Of a DNA stretch of 40,458 nt, positions 8,885 to 17,700 are shown piece after piece. This DNA comes from JAIYDJ01 sp031400505. Lineage in GTDB: Bacteria; Pseudomonadota; Alphaproteobacteria; Rhodobacterales; Rhodobacteraceae. The notes beneath the pieces are model-generated. The model worked only from the letters and a program-made list of their open reading frames with translations. It was not told the DNA's origin and made no database searches. The first letter of the stretch is position 1; each line of letters begins with the position of its first letter. The stretch is from assembly GCA_031400505.1 (NCBI GenBank), contig JANNPZ010000041.1:1-40458 (forward strand). The letters are read 5' to 3'. A program made the position numbers and the translations under genes.

Positions 8885-9109
8885 TTAGTTGGTGGTGGCG
8901 GTCGTCGAGGACGAATCGTTGCCAAGGCCAACAGCCAAACCGATCAGCACGATGCCGCCGACGATAGCTGCAGTGCCCAAGCCGCCCGAAGAGGCTGCTG
9001 CCGGGGAGATCACGGTCGGTTCCACTGCAACGGCAGCAGGGCCACCGGCAAGAGCGAACGAGGTCGAGGTAGCCAAAGCCAGTGCGGCCATAGTGACGAT
9101 GCGGGACAT
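8885..9109 (-). CDS. small secreted YjbE/GfcA-like protein
   Basis: 74 aa, ATG at 9109 behind GGAGAA. A Sec signal peptide (MSRIVTMAALALATSTSFAL, cut near ALA-GG) leads into an Ala/Val-rich stretch, then a glycine-rich hydrophobic helix (GLGTAAIVGGIVLIGLAVGL) and a Ser/Thr tail (NDSSSTTATTN). This is the build of E. coli YjbE and GfcA, tiny secreted proteins that open EPS/capsule operons; their function is unknown. Position upstream of YjbH- and YjbF-like genes supports the match better than sequence alone, because such low-complexity proteins align poorly. A terminator follows directly, so this gene may be transcribed far more than yjbH-yjbF. Confidence 0.75.
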   Translation of the reverse strand: MSRIVTMAALALATSTSFALAGGPAAVAVEPTVISPAAASSGGLGTAAIVGGIVLIGLAVGLGNDSSSTTATTN

Positions 9110-9466
9110 GGGAATTCTCCATTAATAACTCTCTCCAAGGTTCGATACCACACTTCTTGGGGCTGTAAAACGGTTTTGGTCAATCCTTCGGGCATTGTTG
9201 CTTAAGATGCACAGGTTTGCCGACGAAGCGTTCCTTCAAGGGCACATGCATGGGCCGCGAAGGCCTTCGGAGTGGGTGTTTCCCGAGTGATTGCAAACGG
9301 TTGAAGACCGATCTTTCAAGTTTGATCGCCGAACCGCGCCTGAAGCGCAAGACGGCAGGACCCCAACCTACGCAAGCGCAAGCCGGCTTGCGTGCCGTGG
9401 CTGGCAGGCTTGCCCTGTCCGCCCCTCCAAGCTAGCCTGCGCGCAATCTGCAAAAGGAGCCGTGCC
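9110..9466. other. divergent intergenic region between yjbE-like and ridA-like genes
   Basis: No supported gene in about 357 bp. It must hold the promoter for the yjbE-like gene on the minus strand and for the RidA-like gene on the plus strand. A TTGACC hexamer on the minus strand (near 9177-9182) is a possible -35 element, but no convincing -10 lies at the right distance. A 16-bp perfect palindrome is at 9377-9392. The plus-strand ribosome site AGGAG is at 9455-9459. Confidence 0.5.
9377..9392. repeat. perfect 16-bp palindrome upstream of the RidA-like gene
   Basis: CGCAAGCCGGCTTGCG is fully self-complementary and lies 75 bp before the RidA-like start. A partial direct copy of its left arm (CGCAAG) sits immediately upstream. 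It could be an operator; no cognate regulator is next to it. Confidence 0.6.
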
Positions 9467-9925
9467 ATGACGATCGACACCCGCCTGAACGACCTCGGCA
9501 TTACCTTGCCCGATCCACCCGCGCCGGCTGCGAATTATGTTCCATATGTCGTCAGCGGATCGCAGGTCTTCATCTCTGGCCAGATCAGCCAAACGCCTGC
9601 GGGCCTGACCAAGGGCCGTCTTGGAGCCGATTTTTCGATTGAACAAGGCGCGGACGCTGCCCGGTCTTGTGCAATATCTATCCTGGCGCAACTCAGGAAG
9701 GCGGTCGGCAACGATTGGTCGCGTGTGGTTCGCGCGGTCAAACTGGTCGGTTTTGTCAATTCCACAGCGGATTTCACGGACCAACCCAAAGTGATCAATG
9801 GCGCATCCGACCTGCTGGTGGCCGTTCTGGGCGATGCGGGTCGCCACGCACGGTCGGCAGTTTCCGCCGCAGCACTGCCCTTTGGCGTTGCAGTCGAGAT
9901 CGAAGCGATATTCGAGATACGCTGA
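9467..9925 (+). CDS. RidA/YjgF-family protein
   Basis: 152 aa from ATG at 9467, with AGGAG about 7 nt upstream. Rid proteins hydrolyse reactive enamine/imine intermediates from PLP enzymes; some subgroups have other roles. The C-terminal segment ARSAVSAAALPFGVAVEIEA keeps the Arg (129) and Glu (144) of the RidA active cleft, and YVVSGSQVFISGQI matches the N-terminal core. The chain is longer than E. coli RidA (128 aa) and resembles the subgroup of about 150 aa. Its stop overlaps the start of the glycerophosphodiesterase gene (TGATG), so the two are translationally linked. Confidence 0.88.
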   Translation: MTIDTRLNDLGITLPDPPAPAANYVPYVVSGSQVFISGQISQTPAGLTKGRLGADFSIEQGADAARSCAISILAQLRKAVGNDWSRVVRAVKLVGFVNSTADFTDQPKVINGASDLLVAVLGDAGRHARSAVSAAALPFGVAVEIEAIFEIR

Positions 9926-10695
9926 TGCGCGCGCCGCTTGCGTCTGGCTTTCTGACCACCCCGATTGCGCATCGTGGGTACCATGACCGCGTCAAAGCGC
10001 GTGTCGAAAACTCGGCCTCTGCCGTTCGGGCTGCGGTCAATGCAGGTTACGGCGTCGAAATCGACCTGCAGTTGTCGTCCGACGGACATGCGATTGTGTT
10101 TCACGACGAACGACTGGACCGGCTGACCAATCAGGCGGGCGCGGTGAACACCCGCACCGCCGCAGAGCTTGGCCAAATCCCGCTTGTCGGCAGTGATGAC
10201 AAGATTCCGTCGTTGACGGACATCCTGACCTTGATCGATGGCTGCGTTCCCTTGCTGATCGAGGTCAAGGACCAGTCCTTGCGCTTGTTGAAAACCGATG
10301 GCGCTCTTGAATCGGCAACCGCACGTGCCTTGCGCGGCTATCGGGGCCCGGTTGCGGTCATGTCGTTCAATCCGCATAGTATACTTGCCATGGCGCAGCT
10401 TGCCCCAGATGTTGCGCGCGGGCTTACGACCTGCGCCTTCGACACCGCAAGCTGGCATCCCGCCGATCCTGAAACCTGCGCGCGGCTGCGCGACATTCCC
10501 GATTATGATGCGGTTGGGGCGACGTTCATCAGCCATGATGCCGTCGATCTTGCCCGCCCCCGGGTGGCCGAACTGAAATCGAACGGCGCCGGGATTTTGT
10601 GCTGGACGGTCCGTTCTGGTGTCGAAGAGGTCACGGCGCGGCGCGTTGCCCAAAACATCACGTTCGAAGGTTATGCCGCAGCGTTCCCGGCTTGA
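9925..10695 (+). CDS. glycerophosphodiester phosphodiesterase
   Basis: 256 aa, with a start that overlaps the preceding stop. The family splits glycerophosphodiesters to glycerol-3-phosphate and an alcohol, using Ca2+ or Mg2+. IAHRGYHD near residue 14 contains the HR(G) signature; VEIDLQLSSDG supplies metal ligands Glu45 and Asp47; VFHDERLDRLT has the catalytic His60 and Asp61. LLIEVKDQ is the mid-chain metal site. The TIM-barrel length is normal for a cytosolic GDPD, and there is no signal peptide, so the substrate would be taken-up or internal phospholipid head groups. Confidence 0.93.
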   Translation: MRAPLASGFLTTPIAHRGYHDRVKARVENSASAVRAAVNAGYGVEIDLQLSSDGHAIVFHDERLDRLTNQAGAVNTRTAAELGQIPLVGSDDKIPSLTDILTLIDGCVPLLIEVKDQSLRLLKTDGALESATARALRGYRGPVAVMSFNPHSILAMAQLAPDVARGLTTCAFDTASWHPADPETCARLRDIPDYDAVGATFISHDAVDLARPRVAELKSNGAGILCWTVRSGVEEVTARRVAQNITFEGYAAAFPA

Positions 10696-10794
10696 CGGAT
10701 ACACCAACAGATCCAGTTGGATTGCATATGGAAAAGCTGTCTGCGGCAACCGGGACTGCGACATCCCTGGCGGTAGCAACCATCGGAACCCGGC

Positions 10795-11952
10795 ATGCCT
10801 GACCTGACCCTGCACGACAGCGTGACCGAAATCTCCGCCAGCGAATGGGATGCCGTCGCGTGCCCCGAGGCAGCGAACGGGCGCCCGATCGACCCCTTCA
10901 CCACCCACCGTTTCCTGGCCGCGCTCGACCAGTCAAAATCCACCGGAACCGGATCGGGCTGGCAGACCAAACCGCTGATTTACCGTGAAAACAACGCAGT
11001 CCTTGGCGCGTTGCCGATCTATGCCAAGTCCCACAGTCAAGGTGAATACATCTTTGATCACGGCTGGGCTGATGCGCTGAACCGGGCCGGCGGGCGATAC
11101 TACCCCAAATTGCAGGTCGCCGTTCCGTTCACGCCGGCCACCGGGCGGCGGTTTCTGTGCGCCCCGGACACCCGGGACACTTTGGTGCAGGCCGCGATCG
11201 GCATCGCTGCGCAAAACCATCTGTCGTCGCTGCACATAACCTTTTGCACACCTGACGAAGCAGAGGCGCTCGCGGGTCGGCACGACCTTTTGCACCGGGT
11301 CACCCAACAATTTCATTGGGTCAACCGGGGCTATGCCGCCTTTGACGACTTCCTCGGCGATCTGTCGAGCCGCAAGCGCAAGATGATCCGCAAAGAACGC
11401 GACACCGCCCGCGCCTCGGGCCTGACGATCCGGGCGTTGTCGGGCGATCAGATCGAGCCCGCGCATTGGGACGCGTTCTGGACGTTTTATCAGGATACCG
11501 GCAGTCGAAAATGGGGAACGCCCTATCTGACTCGACGTTTTTTCAACGAAGCCCATGCGACGCTGCGCAATGACATGCTGCTGGTGCTGGCCTTTGACGG
11601 CACAAGACCCGTGGCGGGGGCTTTGAACTTCATCGGGCGCGACACGCTCTTTGGCCGCTATTGGGGATGTATCGAAGACCACCCCTGCCTGCATTTTGAG
11701 CTGTGCTATTATCAGGCCATCGACTTTGCCATCGCGCAACGCATGGCGCGGGTCGAGGCGGGCGCACAGGGAGAGCACAAGCTGGCGCGCGGCTATCTGC
11801 CGGTGCCGGTGCATTCGCTGCACTGGATCGCCGACCCCGGTTTCCGCAGTGCCGTCGCGCGCTATCTTGAAGGCGAGAGGCTGGCCGTGGATCAGGAGAT
11901 CGAAGTTCTGACCGCCTATGGCCCGTTCCGCCGCATCAACAGCGAGGATTGA
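10795..11952 (+). CDS. FemAB/GNAT-like acyltransferase (DUF482 type)
   Basis: 385 aa beginning MPDLTLHDSVTEISASEWDA. The pattern, with NPF-like PFTTHRFLAALD, then YDHGW-like FDHGWADAL, YYPKLQVAVPFTPATGRR, and a second GNAT lobe (PVAGALNFIGRDTLFGRYWG, HFELCYYQAIDFAIAQ, GAQGEHKLARGY), matches the peptidoglycan biosynthesis/recognition FemAB-like family formerly called DUF482. The biochemical substrate of the family is not settled; an aminoacyl or acyl transfer is inferred from fold only. The stop is one base before the start of the pterin dehydratase gene, so the two form one transcript, though no functional tie is evident. Confidence 0.82.
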   Translation: MPDLTLHDSVTEISASEWDAVACPEAANGRPIDPFTTHRFLAALDQSKSTGTGSGWQTKPLIYRENNAVLGALPIYAKSHSQGEYIFDHGWADALNRAGGRYYPKLQVAVPFTPATGRRFLCAPDTRDTLVQAAIGIAAQNHLSSLHITFCTPDEAEALAGRHDLLHRVTQQFHWVNRGYAAFDDFLGDLSSRKRKMIRKERDTARASGLTIRALSGDQIEPAHWDAFWTFYQDTGSRKWGTPYLTRRFFNEAHATLRNDMLLVLAFDGTRPVAGALNFIGRDTLFGRYWGCIEDHPCLHFELCYYQAIDFAIAQRMARVEAGAQGEHKLARGYLPVPVHSLHWIADPGFRSAVARYLEGERLAVDQEIEVLTAYGPFRRINSED

Positions 11953-11953
11953 C

Positions 11954-12244
11954 ATGACCGAACGCCTGACCGACCGCAGCCTGCTCGCCCCGCTTTACGT
12001 CGCCGGATGGGCGGATGTCGAAGGTCGCGACGCCATCGTGAAGACCTACACTTTCGCCAATTTCATCGAGGCGTTCGGTTTCATGACGCGCACAGCACTT
12101 TGGGCCGAAAAATGGAACCATCACCCCGAATGGTCCAACGTCTACAAGACCGTTATCGTCACCCTGACCACCCATGATGCGGGCGGGCTGTCGGATCTGG
12201 ACGTGAAGCTGGCCAGCAAGATGGACAAGCTGGCCAACCCGTAA
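11954..12244 (+). CDS. phhB: pterin-4a-carbinolamine dehydratase
   Basis: 96 aa, typical length. It dehydrates 4a-hydroxytetrahydropterin, recycling the pterin cofactor of aromatic amino acid hydroxylases, and is also found in bacteria without them. WNHHPEWSNVYKTVIVTLTT holds the His-His-Pro motif (His56, His57), and the GGLSDLDVKLASKMD end is conserved. It follows the FemAB-like gene by one base and converges on the peroxiredoxin gene with one base between stop codons. No phenylalanine hydroxylase gene is in the window, so its role here is open. Confidence 0.92.
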   Translation: MTERLTDRSLLAPLYVAGWADVEGRDAIVKTYTFANFIEAFGFMTRTALWAEKWNHHPEWSNVYKTVIVTLTTHDAGGLSDLDVKLASKMDKLANP

Positions 12245-12245
12245 A

Positions 12246-12734
12246 TCAGATCGCGGCCAACAGCGATTCGCCGCCAGACGCCTGGCATACGCCGGGGCTT
12301 TCCTCGACGTGCAGAACTTTGACGACGCCGTTTTCGGCATAGAGCGCATAGCGTTTGGATCTGTCGAAAAATCCAACCGGGGGGGCGGTGAAGGCCAGCC
12401 CCAACGCTTTGGTAAAGGTCGCATCGGCGTCGCTCAGCATCGTGATGCCCGCAGCCGTAGCCCCTGTTGCCGCGCCCCAAGCCTTCATCACGAAGGGGTC
12501 GTTGACCGCGACGCAGATGATCTCGTCCACGCCCTTGGCTGCAAAAGCCTCGGCGGTGCGGATGAAGCTGGGCACATGCGCGCTGGTGCAGGTGCCGGTG
12601 TAAGCCCCCGGCAAGCCGAAAACCACGACCTTGCGCCCTGTCAGCTTTTCGGCCATCGAAACTGTGCCGGGCCCAGCATCCGCAATGAGCAGGAAGGTTG
12701 CATCGGGTAGCGTCGCGCCTTCGGAAATCGTCAT
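12246..12734 (-). CDS. peroxiredoxin (Prx5 type)
   Basis: 162 aa from ATG at 12734 behind GAGGG; longer in-frame extensions upstream are rejected. Prx5-type enzymes reduce H2O2 and organic hydroperoxides with thioredoxin or glutathione/glutaredoxin. VFGLPGAYTGTCTSAHVPSF carries the peroxidatic Cys49 in the PGAxTxxC motif. Two more cysteines are visible (Cys74 and Cys150 in SPGVCQASGG), either of which might resolve the sulfenic acid. NDPFVMKAWG and LSDADATFTKALGL are family segments. Divergent from a flavoprotein reductase gene with 81 bp between starts. Confidence 0.93.
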   Translation of the reverse strand: MTISEGATLPDATFLLIADAGPGTVSMAEKLTGRKVVVFGLPGAYTGTCTSAHVPSFIRTAEAFAAKGVDEIICVAVNDPFVMKAWGAATGATAAGITMLSDADATFTKALGLAFTAPPVGFFDRSKRYALYAENGVVKVLHVEESPGVCQASGGESLLAAI

Positions 12735-12815
12735 GCTCGGACCCTCTTTCGTTGCGTTGGCTTCTTCGGTCGATGTAGGGTTTGAGGCCAAGAACGACCA
12801 GAGGAAACGGGCGGG

Positions 12816-14018
12816 ATGCACATCGTAGTGATCGGGGCAGGGCAGGCTGGGGCGGCTTTGGTGGCGCGGTTGCGCGGGCAAGGTTTTGGGGGCGGGGTCA
12901 CGCTTGTTGGCGAAGAAACGGCCCCCCCCTATCAGCGCCCGCCCTTGTCGAAAGCCTATCTGCTGGGGAGCATGTCTGCAGACCGGCTGTGGCTGCGGGG
13001 GGCAGAGTTCTATGCCGAGCAGATGATCGATCTGGCGCTGGGGGTTAGGGTAGCGGCCATCGACCCCGCGCGCCGGACGATCACCGCCGGGGATGCAGAG
13101 ATTTCTTATGACCATCTGGCACTGGCCACCGGTGCGATCCCCCGCAGTCTGCCTGCCGCAATCGGCGGTGATCTGGGCGGGGTCTATACGGTGCGTACAC
13201 TGGCCGATGTCGATCTGATGCGGGCCGAGTTTGCGCCGGGCCGGCGGCTGGTGATCGTAGGCGGCGGTTACATCGGGCTGGAGGCGGCAGCCGTGGCGGC
13301 CAAACTTGGGCTGGATGTGACGGTGTTGGAAATGGCGCCGCGCATCCTGCAAAGGGTGGCGGCGCCGGAAACGTCGTCCTATTTTCGCGCCTTGCATGGC
13401 ACGCATGGCGTGGCGATCCTTGAATCCACCGGGTTGGACCGGCTGTTGGGCAGTGGGCGCGTTTCAGCCGTTCGCCTGACGGATGGGCGCGAATTGCCTG
13501 CGGATTTCGTGATTGCCGGGGTCGGGATCATGCCCGCCACGGCATTGGCCGAGGCGGCGGGGCTGCGGATCGACAACGGCATCTGGACCGATGCGATGGG
13601 CCGCACATCGGATCCGCATATCTGGGCTGCGGGCGATTGCGCGTCATTTCCCCACGGTGACGGCCGGTTGCGGCTTGAATCTGTCGGCAATGCCATCGAC
13701 ATGGCCGAGGCAGTGGCGGACAACATGCTGGGGGCCGGGGTGCCCTATGCCGCCAAGGCATGGTTCTGGTCGGATCAGTATGACTGCAAGTTGCAGATCG
13801 CCGGGCTGAACACCGGGTATGACAGGATCGTCACGCGCGGGCCGGCAGGCGATGCGGTGTCCTACTGGTATTTCAAGGAAGCGTCGCTTCTGGCCGTCGA
13901 TGCGATGAACGATCCGCGCGCGTACATGGTTGGCAAGCGGCTGATCGAAAACGGTCGCAGCGTTGACCCGACCGCCTTGTCCGACCCGGCGATTGACCTG
14001 AAGTCCCTGTTGCGCTGA
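12816..14018 (+). CDS. FAD-dependent ferredoxin-reductase-type NAD(P)H oxidoreductase
   Basis: 400 aa. The N-terminal MHIVVIGAGQAGAALVARLR is the FAD-binding GxGxxG site; PPYQRPPLSKAYL is typical of rhodocoxin/putidaredoxin reductase relatives. RRLVIVGGGYIGLEAAAVAA near residue 148 binds NAD(P)H, and DPHIWAAGDCASF is the second FAD motif near residue 265. The C-terminal reductase domain (YDCKLQIAGL) is present. Such enzymes feed electrons to a [2Fe-2S] ferredoxin for a P450 or dioxygenase. No ferredoxin or oxygenase gene is adjacent, so the partner is unknown. Its stop overlaps the rsmD start (TGATG). Confidence 0.9.
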   Translation: MHIVVIGAGQAGAALVARLRGQGFGGGVTLVGEETAPPYQRPPLSKAYLLGSMSADRLWLRGAEFYAEQMIDLALGVRVAAIDPARRTITAGDAEISYDHLALATGAIPRSLPAAIGGDLGGVYTVRTLADVDLMRAEFAPGRRLVIVGGGYIGLEAAAVAAKLGLDVTVLEMAPRILQRVAAPETSSYFRALHGTHGVAILESTGLDRLLGSGRVSAVRLTDGRELPADFVIAGVGIMPATALAEAAGLRIDNGIWTDAMGRTSDPHIWAAGDCASFPHGDGRLRLESVGNAIDMAEAVADNMLGAGVPYAAKAWFWSDQYDCKLQIAGLNTGYDRIVTRGPAGDAVSYWYFKEASLLAVDAMNDPRAYMVGKRLIENGRSVDPTALSDPAIDLKSLLR

Positions 14019-14578
14019 TGCGGATCATTGGCGGGCAGTCCCGCGGGTTGCATTTGTCGCCCGTTGGTGCGGGCGATGTGGCGGCGCAGTTGCGGCCCAC
14101 ATCGGACCGGGTGCGCGAGTCCATCTTCAATCTGTTGATCAACGGCGGATATGGCGACCCGGTTGCTGGGGCACATGTGCTGGACCTGTTCGCAGGCACC
14201 GGGGCGCTGGGGCTGGAAGCTTTGTCGCGGGGGGCGGCGCTGGCGTGCTTTGTCGAGGATGGGCCTGTGGCGCTGGGTCTGTTGCGACGCAACATCGCGT
14301 TGATGCGGGCAGAAGACCGCACAGAGGTCGTCCGCCGCGATGCGACCCGTTTGGGCCCTGCGCGCGGGGTGGCGTTCGATCTGGTGTTTCTGGACCCGCC
14401 CTATGGCAAGGCACTGGGCGAGGCGGCGCTGGCGTCGGCGCTGGCGGGCGGCTGGGTGGCCGAGGGTGCCATGATCCTCTGGGAAGAAGGGAGCTTTCCC
14501 GCCCTGCCACCCGGTCTTGAGGTTCTGGATAAGCGGAAATACGGTGACACGGTGGTGACCATGCTGCGGCGTGCCTAG
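14018..14578 (+). CDS. rsmD: 16S rRNA (guanine966-N2)-methyltransferase
   Basis: 186 aa. The enzyme methylates G966 of 16S rRNA in the assembled 30S head. MRIIGGQSRGLHL is the RsmD start; LRPTSDRVRESIFNLL is the conserved substrate-contact segment; HVLDLFAGTGALGLEALSRG is the SAM-binding motif I; VFLDPPYG is the catalytic N-methyltransferase DPPY motif. Length equals family members. It shares a TGATG overlap with the upstream oxidoreductase and precedes smc by 164 bp. Confidence 0.95.
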   Translation: MRIIGGQSRGLHLSPVGAGDVAAQLRPTSDRVRESIFNLLINGGYGDPVAGAHVLDLFAGTGALGLEALSRGAALACFVEDGPVALGLLRRNIALMRAEDRTEVVRRDATRLGPARGVAFDLVFLDPPYGKALGEAALASALAGGWVAEGAMILWEEGSFPALPPGLEVLDKRKYGDTVVTMLRRA

Positions 14579-14609
14579 CGCCTTGCCGGGGCCGCTGCAA
14601 ATGAGGCGT

Positions 14610-14628
14610 TTTGCCCCGGTTGGGCAAA
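14610..14628. repeat. inverted repeat in the rsmD-smc gap
   Basis: TTTGCCC and GGGCAAA pair around a 5 nt loop, 31 bp past the rsmD stop. No T-run follows on the plus strand, so termination is doubtful. A second short palindrome TATCGCGATA lies at 14631-14640. Together they may mark the smc control region. Confidence 0.4.
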
Positions 14629-14730
14629 GCTATCGCGATATATTGGGGGTGATTGCCGGCATCTTTCCAGATGCAGTGTGCACTTGTTGACTCTGCGCGC
14701 AAGTTGCCCGATCTTTTCGTCTCAATTGCC

Positions 14731-14735
14731 AAGGA
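14731..14735 (+). promoter_or_regulatory. ribosome binding site that fixes the smc TTG start
   Basis: AAGGA lies 7 nt before the TTG at 14743. The protein from that codon begins MRLTRLRLNGFKSF, which aligns with SMC N-termini. A TTG at 14653 would add 30 unrelated residues. Confidence 0.75.
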
Positions 14736-14742
14736 CACGCCT

Positions 14743-17700
14743 TTGCGCCTGACCCGCCTGCGCCTGAACGGCTTCAAGAGCTTTGTCGATCCGACCGACC
14801 TGATAATCCATGACGGATTGACGGGCGTTGTCGGGCCGAACGGCTGTGGCAAGTCGAATCTGCTGGAGGCGCTGCGTTGGGTCATGGGGGAAAACCGGCC
14901 AACTGCAATGCGTGGCGGCGGGATGGAGGATGTTATCTTCAACGGCGCAGCAAGCCGGGGCGCGCGGGCCTTTGCCGAAGTGGCCGTGATCATCGACAAT
15001 GCCGATCGCACAGCACCTGCGGGGTTCAACGACGCGGATCAGATCGAGGTGACCCGCCGGATCACCCGCGACGCCGGGTCTGCCTACCGCGTGAACAGCA
15101 AGGAGGCGCGGGCGCGGGATGTGCAGATGCTGTTTGCCGATGCGTCCACCGGGTCGCATTCCCCGGCTTTGGTGCGGCAGGGGCAGATTTCCGAACTGAT
15201 CAGCGCCAAGCCCAAGGCGCGGCGGCGGATCCTGGAAGAGGCGGCGGGGATCTCGGGCCTTTATCAGCGCCGTCACGAGGCCGAATTGCGGTTGTCGGCG
15301 GCAGAACAGAATTTGCTGCGGGTCGATGATGTTCTCGAGGCGCTGGCGCAGCAGGTGTCGGTGCTGGTGCGGCAAGCCAAACAGGCGGCGCGGTACCGCG
15401 AAATCGGTGATGCGTTGCGGCAAGCCGACGGGATGCTGCACTATTTGCGCTGGCGCGGGGCAGATGTGGCCCGACTGGAGGCAGAAGGTGCCCTGCGGCT
15501 GCGGTTGGCCGAGGCAGGTCGGGCCGAAGTGGCTGCACGGGCGGCAGGCGAGGCGCGCCAGTTGGCCGAGGACCGCTTGCCCGCCTTGCGAGAGGCGGAA
15601 GCGGTGGCGGGTGCGATCCTGCAACGGCTGGCCTTGCAGCGCGAAGCGTTGGGGATCGATGAGGCCCGCGCGCGCGGGGCAATCGATGCGCTGCAGGCGC
15701 GATTGGCGCAATTGGGTCTGGATGCCGAACGCGAGGCCGGTCTGACGCGGGATGCGGGCGAGGTGATGGAGCGACTGGCCTGGGAAGTCGAACAGCTTGC
15801 GCGCGCGCATGAGGGTCACGAAGAGGCTTTGGCCGAGGCGGGCGAGGCATCACGCGTGGCGGCAGGCGTTCTGGGCGCCGCAGAGGCGGCGCTATCGCAG
15901 GCAACCGAAGACGCGGCACGCCTTGCCGCCCGGCATCAGTCGGTACAGCGGCTGATTTCGGACACACGGTTTGTGCTAGAGCGGGCTGAAGCCGAGGCAT
16001 TGCGGGCCACGACGTCGGTTGTTGCGGCAGAACGCGCCTTGGCTGCGGCAAGAGACGCACTTATCGGTGCCGAAGAAGCAGCGCAGGCTGCGGCAATCCT
16101 GGCTGAGTCGTCCGAAGACGCGCTTGAAAGTGCCGATGCTGCACGGGGCCGCGCGCAAACCCGCGAAGGCGAGGCGCGTGCAGCACGGTCGCAGGCAGAA
16201 GGCGAGGCCATTGCACTGCGCGCCGAAGTCGCAGCGCTGCGGCGGTTGGTTGCCCGCGAGTCCGGGTCAGGTGCCGCGCTGTTGGAACGACTTGAGGTGC
16301 AACCCGGCTACGAAGCGGCCTTGGGTGCCGCGCTGGCAGATGATCTGCGGGCGTCCGAGGCGGCTGTCGGGTCAGGCTGGCGGCTGTTTGCGGATTACGA
16401 AAAGCCGCAGCCATTGCCGCCTGCTGCCCGCCCTCTTGCGGCGTTTGTTCGGGCCCCCCCTGTACTGGCGCGGCGATTGTCGCAGATCGGATTGATAGAA
16501 GCTCGCGTGGCCTCACAAGCGCAGGCCACCCTTTTGCCGGGACAGCGGCTGGTCAGTGTTTCGGGCGATCTTTGGCGCTGGGATGGCTTTGTGGCTGGGG
16601 CCGACGCGGCTCCTTCGGCGGCGGCGGTGCAATTGCAGCAGATCAACCGGTTGGCGGCCTTGACGCGCGATCTTGAAACAGTCGAGGCGCGCGCCGAAGA
16701 GGCCGTTGCTGCCCATGATCAGGCACAGGTGCGGTTGGCCGATCTTGTCCGGGCCGACCAGATGGCGCGCGATGCCCGGCGCGCGGCGGAAGCACGCCTG
16801 GCCGAAGCTGCCCGTGTGGCTGCGCGATCAGAGGCGGAATGTTCGCTGGTTCAGGGGCGGCTTGATGCAGCCCTGCTGGCGGTTGCCCGGTTCGAGGATG
16901 AGGCCTGCGAGGCACGCCAGCGGCTGGAGGATACGACCGCCGGGGCCGAGGATCTTGACGATCCAAAACAGGCAGAGCAGCTGGTCGAGCAGGCAAAGTC
17001 GGCGGTTGAAACTGCGCGTGTTGTGATGCTGACCCGGCGCGCGGCCCTGGATGAGCGGCGGCGTGATGGTGAAACACGGATGCGCCAACGTGCCGATGCG
17101 CTGCGCGATCAGGCAGGCTGGCAAACGCGCGCAGAAACCGCCGCCCGGCGCAATCGCGATCTAGCCGAACGGGTGGCCGCAGCAAAGGCGGACCTCGCAG
17201 ATGCCGAAGCCGTCCCGGAAGAGATCGCGTTGCAGCGCGAAAGCCTGACCGAAGGCATAGACGCGGCGCAAGCCCGGCGCAGGCTTGCCGCCGATGCGTT
17301 GGCGGCGGCGGAAACCGGGTTCCGGAACCTCGTGCTTGCCGAACGCGAAGCCGAACGTCAGGCAGGTGACGCGCGCGAAGCCCGTGCGCGCGCAGAGGCG
17401 CAGGCGGATGCCGCGCGCCAGGCGGTGACACTGGCTGGCGCGCGTATTGCCGAGGAAACCTCGGCCACGCCTGCGCAACTTCTGATGACGCTGAAAGTTG
17501 ACGTGGATCGGATGCCGGCGGTCGATCTGCTCGATGCCGATGTCGCCCGCCTGAAACGTCAGCGCGAGGCGCTTGGCGCGGTCAATCTGCGCGCCGAAGA
17601 GGATGCGAAAGCGGTCGAAGCCGAATACGACACGCTCGCCGCCGAAAAGCTGGATCTCGAAGAGGCGATCAAGAAGCTGCGTGCAGGCATTGCCAGCCTG

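Noticed and set aside
9535..10908. 457-codon minus-strand open frame
   Set aside because: Antisense to the RidA-like and glycerophosphodiesterase genes, whose motifs are clear; no recognisable domain.
14610..14628. Hairpin after rsmD as rho-independent terminator
   Set aside because: No T-run follows on the plus strand; kept only as a repeat.
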